DNA of 64,000 bases, from positions 253,361 to 317,360 of the forward strand of contig MNCI01014407.1 in assembly GCA_015680685.1 (NCBI GenBank). Direction: 5' to 3'. The stretch's first letter is position 1. Each line of letters starts with the position of its first letter. The position numbers and the translations under genes are program-made. Positions 55,640 to 64,000 of the stretch are shown piece by piece. The notes beneath the pieces are model-generated. The model saw only the letters and a list, made by a program, of their open reading frames with translations, was not told the DNA's origin and ran no database searches. Source of the DNA: Gnetum montanum (taxonomy: Eukaryota; Streptophyta; Gnetopsida; Gnetales; Gnetaceae).

Positions 55640-56470
55640 AAGTAGTATGTCATCATAGGTGATAACACATTATGTCAACAATCCTATGATGGCATACTCC
55701 TAAAGTGCTTAGGTAAAATTGAAGCCAAAACAATCCAAGAGGAGGTTCATGAGGGTGTTTGTGAAGGACATATAGGACCAAGAGCCATGACTACTAAGAT
55801 TAGATGATTAGGCTATTACTAGCCCCATATGAAAAATGACTGCTTGCAAAAGGTTAAGCATTGTAACACATGCCAATGATATAGCAACCTTATACATGTC
55901 TCACAAACTAAGTTGCATACCACCTAGATAACATGGTCATTTTAACGATGAGGGTTGAATATCATTGGACCTATAACACCTAAGTCTTTAGAAGGGCATA
56001 GCTTCATCATCACTACAACCAAATACTTTACAAAGTGGGTTAAGGCTATTCCCTTAAGAAAGACTACATTTGAACAACTTTGCCATAATTAGCCATGAAA
56101 CAAAGGATTTTTGTCATAATCTAGGTATTAAGCATTCTTTCTAATCGTCCTATTATCCTCAAGCTAATGGACAAGTAGAAGCCAATAATAAATCCATCAT
56201 CAACTTACTCAAAAAGATGCTCAACAATAGCAAACACAAGTGGCATGAGCAAATTGTCCATGCACTATGGGCATATAGAAAAAACTATTGCATGGCAACT
56301 AATATGACCTTGTATAGTCTAGTTTATTATTATGAAGCTATTTTACCTCTTGATACCTATCACTTCAAGTAGCCTTGATAGACATCATCAATGATGAGCA
56401 AAACAAGGAGTTGTAGACGACAGTATTGGATTCAATGGAGAAGAAGCATATGCAAGAACTTTCTCACATT
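55640..56470 (+). pseudogene. Integrase of G with loss of the second catalytic Asp region
   Basis: Zinc-binding part: EEVHEGVCEGHIGPRAM, then HCNTCQ (about 55857-55880). Core: LNIIGPITP (55950-55980, the first Asp position changed to Asn) and FTKWVKAIPLRKTTFEQL. The sequence then jumps to DFCHNLGIKHSF and YYPQANGQVEANNKSIINLLKKM (Glu kept). The expected SDNGTQF-type segment with the second Asp is missing, so a deletion of some dozens of bases lies near 56085-56115. Confidence 0.82.
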
Positions 56471-56493
56471 GAGTACTATCAAGAGAGGCAAAA

Positions 56494-56709
56494 GTGGTAG
56501 GAGGGGGGGAGGGTGGGGGGGAGGGTGGCGCCCGTTACCTAGTCACCAAGGCTATCCATGAGCATGCAGACAAATTCTCAACTAATTGGAAAGGATCCTT
56601 CATTGTCACTAGAGCCTATGAAAATGGTGCATTTAGAATAGCCAACATGAATGTGAATGAGCTAACCAATTTGGTCAATCATTCCTATCTAAAGCCATAC
56701 TACATGTAG
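56494..56709 (+). pseudogene. Integrase C-terminal domain of G, with G-rich insertion
   Basis: ARYLVTKAIHEHADKFSTNWKGSFIVTRAYENGAFRIANMN...LVNHSYLKPYYM, the typical Tat integrase C-terminus (SPNWEGPY...G-x-[YF]-x-L), ends in TAG at 56707. Its start is preceded by a G-rich stretch that replaces the usual LV-linker, so the open frame beginning MVGGGEGGGEGG is not an original start. Confidence 0.82.
56498..56527 (+). repeat. G-run cluster with G-quadruplex potential
   Basis: GGAGGGGGGGAGGGTGGGGGG-like sequence with four or more runs of at least three G separated by single bases. It lies inside the integrase C-terminal coding region of G. Simple-sequence expansion is the likely origin. Confidence 0.8.
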
Positions 56710-57100
56710 TCAATGATCATCAACAAGTGAGTCTTCTTTCAATGATCTGCTACAACCTTAAATCAGCAACATAACCTACTAAGGCCTTAAACTAGTACCA
56801 TGGCCTACCACAACCTTAAACTAGCAACTTTGGTAACCTAGATAGCCTAATTTTCATGTGGGCTCTATGCATTATAGCATTATAATATGCAGTGGTGTTT
56901 TGTATTCTTTGTTGATGCCTCCCAAGTCAATCCTCCATGCACTAGAAAAGAGGGACCATTAAAAAACCACAAAAATTTACATGTTATAGCCAATCTTCAA
57001 CATGTAGCTTTCATCCCATGAAACCTAAGGCAAAACTTCATTGTAAGTGTGAAGATTATAAGCCATAGTAGGAAATTTCACATAATTTATACTTTTGGGG
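56710..57100. other. Downstream flank of G
   Basis: Has two or three copies of a CCTACTAAGGCCTTAAACTA-type phrase (56777-56830), as upstream of G at 53037-53110. A purine tract AGAAAAGAGGGA (56944-56955) could be the polypurine tract of G, but no LTR start could be matched. Confidence 0.4.
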
Positions 57101-57600
57101 CTGAAAAATGCCTCATAAGTGGTTCACACCTCATTCCCCAAGTGAAAAAAGTCACCTAGTATCTATATTTGGGCTTTGGGAGGTCAAGAAAGCATTTTGA
57201 AATGCCAAAAAAAGGTAATTTAATGGGTTTTATAGGGGTTATACACTTTTCTACGTTGGAAACACATGCAAGGGGTAAATCTCACCTACACCTAGCATGG
57301 AAGGATGGGGTTTTTGGACACATCCCTCCTTCAGTGTGGAGACTACATGCACAACCAAAAAACATTTCCCCCTCACCATGGAAGTTACCTCCAGTGTGGA
57401 ATTTTCACCCCTAGTGTTGAAAATTGCATCCTCAAGTGTAAAAGCCACTATAGCCAGATTTCAACACTTTATGCACCTCAATGTTAACCAACCACTTCAA
57501 AAAGCATGGTGGAGTTCTCAATGTGAAAGATTCATCTCCAATGTGGAAGGTCTACTTGAGTTACTATTTATAGTAAATGGAACAACCATGGGGGGAAACA
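57100..57600. repeat. Second region with array-like hairpin motifs
   Basis: Short-spaced motifs: CCTAGCATGGAAGG (57291), TTCAGTGTGGAGA (57331), CTCCAGTGTGGAATT (57389), CCTAGTGTTGAAAAT (57411) and CTCCAATGTGGAAGG (57537). They recall the arms in 49700-52640 but with shorter spacing. Overlapping open frames (57169-57414, 57297-57644) are by-products of low stop density. Confidence 0.55.
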
Positions 57601-58547
57601 CTATGTATAATAATCCTACAAATTTGGGCACCCATCTCACTTGAATTTGGCAACTAATTTATAGCTATTTTGCAACCCCTTTCATGTCCCAAAGCCTATA
57701 AAAACTAACCTCCAACACCATTTATAGGTTTAGCAATTTTTTCTCATGGTTGGACTTTTGACACTTGAATACATTAAGTGAAAAAGTAATTTTCCAATCA
57801 CTAATTTTGTACTTGGGACATTCTTAGGCACTCAAGAACTATGGTAAGTTCCCATACTTGCATTCTTTTGAACCCCAACATGAAAGCATTATAGACTTAA
57901 GACTTGTAAACTTTTGGTGTCAAAGCTGCATTTCTAGAGCTTCCAATCCCCATCATGGAGCAATTTGCAGACAAATTTCTCACTTTTTCTCACCTTCCTC
58001 CATCTCCACCGTGCCGCACCCCCCCTCCCACCAAGCAATGGCCTAACTTGTAGATTTGAGATTATAGTGGAGGAGGTTCAATAGCATCAAGAGTGGCTTA
58101 GCATTTAAATCTTGAAGTAGATCACATTAGCTTTAACAGGATTTGAACTCCTACATAAGTAAACCCTTATTCTACTCATCCAAGCACCATTTGTAGATAT
58201 TTCTCTAATTTACACTTTATTATTTCTCAATAAAGTTTTAAGTTTTGGATTTTTTGTATGAAATATATTTATTTAGTATTTGTGCGTTATTTTAGATTTG
58301 TTATTAGTTTTGCATTCTATTTTCTTTTATTACCATGCTTTGCATTTTGTAAGTCCATGGTTGATCTACCAGACTAGCCAGGGTACCCCAAATCCCATTT
58401 TTTTGCATATGCCTTAGGGATTCATGGGTTGAGGAACTCCTGCATTGAGGATCCTCGATTTTTCCAATGATCAAGGTTTTCAATCATAACATTTAGCTGA
58501 TTCTCTCTTTTCAATTCACCTTCTTCCTTCACCAATTGGTCAATGAG
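57601..58547. other. Unassigned sequence before element F
   Basis: No gene recognised. It contains a C-rich stretch (58003-58033) and AT-rich DNA up to the F LTR. An open frame at 57858-58046 has no supporting pattern. Confidence 0.4.
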
Positions 58548-59391
58548 TGATAAATCACAAGTCAAGTTGCATCAATGGGCATGTGTTGACACATCCCCAT
58601 GATGCATGGGCTAACGCGTTGACATAGTGTTTGTCTTTACCTATATAAATGTGTATACCCACTACATTCATGGCACCATTGAGTTAGTAGCATAATAAAT
58701 TTTTTGCAGTTTGTTCCCATAAGAGTTAGAATATTCTCTAGGTGCTTGTAGTAGGACTTCAAGAATTGTACAGATCCTTATTTGATCATCAATGTACCTT
58801 GACACCTTGGTGTGATGGCAATAAAGATGAGATTCTTGAAACTCCTTGTAGGACTCAGAATGGACTAATGTTTACTTTAATGCACTTTATTATTCATGCA
58901 ATTTACATTCTTATTCTTCATTAATTAATGTGATTAAGTAATACACATAAGTACAGCTACCTCTAGCATACTGTTAACTCTTAGTAATGCTAGCAGTGTT
59001 ATTGCTTGGTATGTTCAGGAGCTTAACACTTTGTAATCCAGTAGCATCATGATGATTTCAGGATGTGTACAGAATTTGGGCCTGAATACTTATGTTAGGA
59101 AGTAGACTAAGACATTAGATAGTTACTTAGATTAATACATAATTAATTACTTTATTTAACACTTATTATAATCAAATAAAATATAAAATTAATAAAAATC
59201 ATGTGCCTTGGCTTACACTTACTATATACTTACACCTACACAAGTGAAGCCAAGAAGACAACAATCACATCCATAGGTCACTATCTTTTCTATTGGCATT
59301 TAGAGAGCTAAAGTCCATGGAATTTGACCAAATCACTAGTCAACACTTGTGATTCATATGGTTGGACGTAGGGATTACTTCCTACTCATCA
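58548..59391 (+). repeat. 5' LTR of element F (844 bp)
   Basis: Starts TGATAAATCACAAG and ends CTACTCATCA. TATATAAA at 58642-58649. Collinear with D's 3' LTR: the AGAGTTAGAATATTCTC block, GCAATAAAGATGAG, AAAATTAATAAAAATCATGTGCC, and the terminal ACTTGTGATTCATATGGTTG region. U3 carries TTGACA and GCATCAATG-type motifs in place of the GACTAGGCC repeats. Confidence 0.87.
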
Positions 59392-59392
59392 T

Positions 59393-59410
59393 TGGCATCA
59401 TTGCTAAGCA
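59393..59410 (+). other. Primer-binding site of F (degenerate tRNA-Asp type)
   Basis: TGGCATCATTGCTAAGCA, keeping TGGC and TTGC of the tRNA-Asp complement. Confidence 0.65.
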
Positions 59411-59533
59411 TTTTAGTTAGCTAAGTTTGCTTCCTAGGAAAGATAATGAAACCATTCACTAACCTTGTAAAAAGAACTTAATTCTAACACCATTAAGATA
59501 AAGACAAATAACAAACACACATTTTTTTTATTA

Positions 59534-61500
59534 ATGACTAATATGGCTTCTTCTTGCAAGGAAGACTCTTTGGCACCATTCATAGGAAAATCCAATCAAA
59601 AATAGGAAGGCCACAAGACACCCATGCCTCAACAATTTAAGATAGTCTAGACTTATAGAGATGCCTACACTCTAGATTTCACCTTCAGCCTACACCAAAA
59701 CGAGTAGCTATGATGGAGGGACATGGAAGACAACATAATGTTTCTTGCCAAATGATCTATTCCTACAATGCTATAAAACAATCTTATCATGTTAGGCATT
59801 GCAAGACTCAATGCAAAATACAAGGCCCAAGATCATGCTTATTGGAACTATCATCCCATAGAAGCACAAAGAAAGAAAGATCAACAAATGGAACCCAAAT
59901 ATGAGGCCTCAAAAGGAAAATGTTTTCCTAACCACTTGTTCCTATAGACACATAAAGAAGGTGAGGAATTCTTGTCAAGTACCTCCCAATACATAGATTC
60001 TGCTCCACTTTTTGATGAGGAGACCCTTAACTGATGTTTACAATACACTGTGGACAACCTTGATTCTAGGAAGAATGGATCCCAATATTAGGAAGCCTTA
60101 AAAGGTGGTAACCAAGGTAGGAGTAATGACAAACACTAAGAAAAGGACAAACATGGTAATCGAGACAAAAACCAAAGAAGAGGAAGTAGTAGGCATCACT
60201 TTGCTGCTAGTTCTACTTCCTCTTTACCTTCATCATGCTTATCATGTTCCTCCTCTAACTTAGATTGGAGTTGCAAAGGCAAAAAAAATTATGATGGAGA
60301 TGAATGACAAGATAAGGATGATTACAAATCTTGTTGAGACAATAAAGATCATGGGCATGAGCAATGGGGAGATGACCATCACAAAGAAAGAAAGGATAGT
60401 AGGACTTATCATAGGCATCATGCCCATGATAGGGGCCATAGAGATTACTATGATTATGATGAGCCCCTGCTGGCTACCAAGAATATGTTGAACATTGCAA
60501 AGGCTATTAAAATACCAACCAAGCATGTGAAAGATAGCTGAATAAAAAGGCTGAATATGAATAATATTCCCAAGTTCAAGGGGGATATAATTTAGATCCA
60601 AAAAATCACCTAAAAGCCTTTCATGATGCTTGTATCTTGAAGAATGCAAAAAACAACTAGCAAAAGCTATTACTATTCCCAAGAACACTCATCAAAGAAG
60701 TGAAAAGTTGGTATCAATCTTTGGAACTAGAATCTATTTGGCGATGGAGTACGATGCTCGAGCTATTTAATGATAATCATTAAATGTACTCCTAAGTGTC
60801 CAATTTGAGAAGGGAAATCCTAGGATGGAAATATGACACTCATGAGTCCTTGGATGTAGCTATGGATAGGTACTAATCCATGTTTCATCAATGTCGAGGC
60901 CATGGCTACTCTAAACAGGATTAGCTATGCCATATCATAGACGAACTTAGAACTAAAATGAGGAGAACCCTTGGGATCTATGCCCAAGAAAGACTTTATA
61001 AGCTAAAGATCCATCAAATTGAAAGGCTTATTGAGCATTTAGCTAAAGAAGATGAAGAGCTAAGACCATGAAAAAGTACATAGGAATATAATAGGGCCTC
61101 CTTCCTTTACAAGACCAAGGTCTATTTCTATGACAATGAGGAGAAGGCATCACTTGATGAAGTGGTGTAATAAAAAATCTTACTGATTCAAAAATCTATC
61201 TTTGACATATCAGCTAAGGTTGATAAAATGCAGGACTCCTTGGACAAAAAATTCCAAACTACTCTAAAGATTATAAAAGAGAGTAGAGATGAAGGATGTA
61301 GTGATAGTGAGAGAAGGAAGAAGAAAAAGGCTAAATGTGAGCATTATAAAGCTAAGGGTAAATTTGTAGCAATTGAGGAGGTTGTGAATTCTGAGTCACA
61401 ATATGAAGGGTGTGACATATACCAATATAAACATCCAAAGGGATGTTTCAATGTTGTTTCATACTTATAGGAATCTAAGATGTATGCTTTAAATCCAAAA
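59534..61500 (+). pseudogene. Gag of element F
   Basis: ATG 59534 starts MTNMASSCKEDSLAPFIGKS; the frame continues with TAG stops through a Lys/Asp/His-rich region (about 60110-60450) to DEPLLATKNMLNIAKAIKIP, LNMNNIPKFKGGYNLDP (a one-base shift near 60585), LFPRTLIKEVKSWYQSLELESIW, NLRREILGWKYDTHESLDVAMDRY and the zinc-knuckle position CDIYQYKHPKGC (61411-61446, second Cys changed to Tyr). A charged stretch KESRDEGCSDSERRKKKKAK precedes the knuckle. The open frames on the opposite strand (60260-60688) are antisense shadows. Confidence 0.87.
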
Positions 61501-62100
61501 CAAGAAAAATGGCAAGCACCCAAAAGGTTGTCTTATCCACAAGGCAATTATCAATAGGAGTTCCATCACTAAACTTACTATCCAAGTGGAGTACCACCTC
61601 AACCTCATGAGCAATACTAGCAATGGAAACAACCATAATCGTGGGGGATGCCACCTCCAAGGTAGCAGTTTCTTTATTGACAACTGGATTCATACAAGTA
61701 CTACATTTAGTAGCCCATCTCTCCATGTGACTCTTCTAATCATGCTTCCTTCCCACACCACTATTACCCTTTGAAATACTATAGAGCACCATCACCAAGG
61801 GGGAAATCCCCCTTTTCCTACTATTCTCCTTCACACTCTTCCACTCCTACACCTCCACCTTCAACTCCTTTACCGCTTGCTCTATCCATGCAGGGTGAGA
61901 TACTTGAACAACCATAGCAAAGAAATGCCACAAGGGCTATAAAATTATAGTTAACTCCTTAGTTGAGTGGTTTTGACTCTAGACCTCATAAGAGACCATT
62001 CTTCAAAACCAATAGTTCCACAAAGCCTTCATAAACACCAGTGGTTGCAAACCCTGCTACTACCTCATCTAAAATGTTTGTTCATCCACCTTCAAATTAA
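61501..62100 (+). pseudogene. Pro/Gln/Ser-rich gag C-terminal region of F
   Basis: YYPSGVPPQPHEQY, SWGMPPPR, SYYSPSHSSTPTPPPSTPLPL and RPHKRPFFKTNSSTKPS-type sequence aligns block by block with D 9236-9790 (RPFFQTNSPTKPS there). It links nucleocapsid and protease. The stops are again mainly TAG where D has CAA or CAG. Confidence 0.75.
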
Positions 62101-62109
62101 AGCACTTCC

Positions 62110-62545
62110 TAGTTACATACTATCATGTTGATACATGTGGTCATTGATTGGATTAAGGTTCACCATCTTCCTAGGAAGATATTTAATCCTAGGATTCCCC
62201 TTATTTATTTTCAGATTATCAAAAATGAATCATGTAAGGATTTTTTGGACTTAACTTCTAGAGTTAACTTGATTTTGCAAGAAATGTACAAATCTTGGAA
62301 CTTGCCTCCCTTGAAAAGGAGTAATATCATAGTAGAGTTCGTAGATCAATTCAACAGTATTCCTTTGGAATTGGGGGAAGACATTAACACCACCATTTAT
62401 GGATGGTCATATCCTACAAAGTTTCTCATAATCCATATGGAGAACAGTAAGGGAGACTTCCCTATCATCATGGGAAGAGCATTATTGAGTACTACTAATG
62501 GACAGTTGGGGATCAAAGATCTCTTCTTGGAAATTTTCAAGTAGA
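62110..62545 (+). pseudogene. Aspartic protease domain of F
   Basis: Open 62125-62544: VIDWIKVHHLPRKIFNPRIP, FLDLTSRVNLILQEMYKSWNLP (DLT in the active-site position), NIIVEFVDQFNSIPLELGEDI, YPTKFLIIHMENSKGDFPIIMGRALLSTTNGQLGI. The FPIIMGRALLST segment matches the ILGRPFL-type flap/C-terminal signature of Athila/Tat proteases. It is the longest intact protease frame in the window, but the catalytic Gly is Thr. Confidence 0.86.
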
Positions 62546-62880
62546 ATAAATTTGATAAGACCAAGAAGAAGCAAGTTCCATGCATCATGTATAGTGACAC
62601 AGGGTCCCACTACAAGTAAAAACTATGGTCCATAAATAGAACATCACTTAAGGCATTCAGTTAGTGAGGAGATGTTACAAAAAATAAAAGATTGTTGTAT
62701 ACAGTAGCCACTAAACAAGAGGACAGTTGGTGGCTGACAACCAAAAATGAAGCTAGTTTAACAATGTACATGAAACTAGCCAAGAGCATCACAAGCTATT
62801 TTGTGGAGATCATGAATCAATTAGAGCAAATCCATCACCAACTTCCTGACGAATGTAGCATCTAAAAACGTTGATGGCTG
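62546..62880 (+). other. Post-protease linker of F
   Basis: Aligns with D 10266-10440. F-type homology ends near 62880 without reaching RT. Confidence 0.5.
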
Positions 62881-64000
62881 GAACACCGATAGGTTATCAG
62901 GCACACAGCCTAACTGCAAGTCCATGGGAGGGTCCTACTAGAGAACACAAAAACGAGGTGCCCTAAGTGGTCTAGTTAATTAATTAGGGACTTACGTGGT
63001 GTCAAATAACCATTCATAGATAATTATTTTTAGTTGTCATGTATAAGAGTTTAGCATAAGTAGGCGTGCAACATGTATAACAATGAGAGAATATGAGCAT
63101 AGGTGCATATGACAACACAAAGAAATAGATACGCTAATAGTTTAAAATGTTGCAAAAAAAGAATGAAATGAGAGTGAGTCAAGAAATGCATTGCCCCAAA
63201 ATTGGATGACGTGGCTTTTGATTGAATGATATGAAAAATTGGTGTGTAGCGTAGACAAAAACAACTGGTCAGCAGGGCAATATGATCATGCTCTCTGGAG
63301 TGCTACAAATGTGATGTTGATGCTTGCTAGTCTAAACATTACTACGTTACACCCAGGCAAGTGTCACATTCAAGTGTTGGAGTGGAATAGGAATTTGGAA
63401 GACTAATGCTTAGATTTTCTGCTCATTAGCCTTCTACTTGCCAATCTTATCCTGAAGTCCTCTACAAAAGCCAACCCTTAGAATGTCATTTACTAGGATA
63501 TTTATAGAGCTAGGGTTGGGGGAAGAGATGTGGTTTGGATGCCATGTGTCATGGATCCCATGTGGCATGAATGTGGATATGCCACGTTGGTGTGCTACAC
63601 TCAAAGTGTGGTGCTATGCTGCTGTGCTACTCTAAATGGAATAAGAACAAGAATAGGAACATCTGTCTAATTATGACCACATTGCCTAGACTACATGTGC
63701 CAAAATCTAAAACTACCATGTCTTTACAAGAGTGTCTAGAACAAATGCAAATTGGATGGAGCCTACACTCCGAGACTACATCTTCCCTTCTCTTTCAAGT
63801 AGGGTCAAGCGTAGGGATAACTTTTGTGGATCAACAAGGGGTGCAAAAAATAAAGCAAACTACTAATCTTGGCTATCGAGGAGGTGTCAAAGTAGAAATG
63901 ACTATCGATGATGAGTTCTAGAACTTCTGGAGATGTCCCAAGGCTTCTTCTCAAGTGTTACACTGTCTACATTGTCTAGCATAGACACTGGCCTACTAAG
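62881..64000. other. Unassigned sequence with minus-strand promoter or LTR-like block
   Basis: No protein family recognised; the 116-codon frame 63571-63921 (+) has no visible motif. On the minus strand TATAAATA (63506-63499) is preceded by dyad-rich sequence (63536-63640; GCCATGTG and CATGTGGC, repeated CACACTTTG/GTGTAGCAC), the same layout as the LTR promoters of this window. It could be part of a reverse-oriented LTR running off the window. Confidence 0.4.
63499..63640 (-). promoter_or_regulatory. Dyad block plus TATA box, minus strand
   Basis: TATAAATA at 63506-63499; upstream (higher coordinates) short inverted repeats built from CATGTGGCATG and GTGTGGTGC/GCACCACAC-like arms. Comparable with LTR promoters at 37860-37908 and 17465-17570. 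Confidence 0.4.

Larger units (their letters stand above)
53370..56709 (+). mobile_element. Element G: Tat-lineage Ty3/gypsy pol remnant with two RNase H domains
   Basis: RT, RNase H, a second (plant-type additional) RNase H and integrase follow in the Tat/Ogre order. The RT leader (DMLGLDPCLV, then KQKVHKIRPDLA and AEWVSNVVVVPKKNGSIYTY) is characteristic of this lineage and distinct from D. Gag, protease and LTRs are not recognisable. The element lies between two regions that carry the hairpin array motif. Confidence 0.85.
58548..62880 (+). mobile_element. Ty3/gypsy element F (LTR, gag, protease; rest missing)
   Basis: Same autonomous-type family as D: 5' LTR 58548-59391, primer site 59393-59410, gag from ATG 59534, Pro/Gln-rich region, protease to 62545, and linker homology to D until about 62880. 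RT and downstream parts are absent; unrelated sequence follows. It preserves the gag start that D has lost. Confidence 0.87.

Noticed and set aside
56494-56530. Genuine start of a Gly-rich protein (MVGGGEGGGEGG)
   Set aside because: The Gly repeat comes from a simple G-rich tract; the downstream part is integrase C-terminus.
57297-57644. 115-codon + ORF and overlapping frames
   Set aside because: Falls in repetitive hairpin-motif sequence with three overlapping frames open; no family pattern.
60260-60688. 142-codon minus-strand ORF
   Set aside because: Antisense to the Lys/Asp/His-rich gag coding of F; the sense strand aligns with D gag.
63571-63921. 116-codon + ORF at the right edge
   Set aside because: No recognisable motif, and its start lies in the dyad block of a likely minus-strand promoter.
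1-64000. tRNA genes, rRNA, CRISPR arrays or riboswitches
   Set aside because: None seen. The tRNA-like matches are primer-binding sites next to LTRs, and repeats are LTR, U3 or satellite type.

Overview
The window is nuclear plant DNA made almost entirely of decayed, nested retrotransposons. I see no intact cellular gene, tRNA, rRNA, CRISPR array or bacterial-type operon. The element families (Ty3/gypsy of the Tat/Athila group with tRNA-Asp primer sites and an extra ORF, Ty1/copia, an L1-type LINE), low GC, scarcity of CpG and heavy nonsense decay suggest a land plant with a large, slowly purged genome. A gymnosperm would fit, but the sequence does not prove it. The single ambiguous base at 4082 suggests a draft assembly.

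Layout. 1-3870: decayed L1-like LINE (endonuclease, reverse transcriptase, zinc-binding tail). 5050-6026: 3' end of a copia element plus its 3' LTR. 7023-28166: one Ty3/gypsy element, here called D (+ strand), bounded by the target duplication CCAAT. It carries a shortened 5' LTR, gag, protease, RT, RNase H, integrase, a long 3' region and an additional ORF (aORF). A second element, R1 (- strand, 16737-25481, target duplication AGAGG), is inserted inside that aORF. R1 has both LTRs, a gag-only ORF1 of 660 codons and a 938-codon aORF, but no pol. 28406-32914: copia element H (- strand), whose 5' LTR is cut by Ty3 element C. 32915-37831: element C (+), 5' LTR and gag-only ORF1. 37832-43369: element A (+), gag-only and close to R1, lying in C's 3' region and truncated in its 3' LTR. 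43370-49278: a decayed multi-exon gene (- strand) with three short GT-AG introns that each restore frame. 49300-52640: degenerate tandem array of about 180 bp with a hairpin in each unit. 52640-56950: Tat-type Ty3 pol with two RNase H domains (element G). 57100-57600: motifs related to the array. 58548-62880: element F (+), 5' LTR, gag and protease. 62880-64000: mostly unassigned, with a minus-strand promoter or LTR-like block.

D, F, C, A and R1 belong to one superfamily: TGATG...CATCA LTR ends, a degenerate tRNA-Asp primer site, a related gag and a shared 3' noncoding block. D and F look like autonomous forms. R1 and A, and apparently C, are gag-only forms that would need pol supplied in trans. 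In both D and R1 the aORF is preceded by a TATA-containing cassette that repeats the short motif found upstream of the TATA box in that element's own LTR (GACTAGGCC in D, GATATC in R1). This suggests a second internal promoter that evolves together with the LTR promoter, and it is the most interesting hypothesis here. Across the window most reading frames are broken by TAG rather than by indels, often where a related copy has a Gln codon, which fits C-to-T decay at methylated CAG sites.
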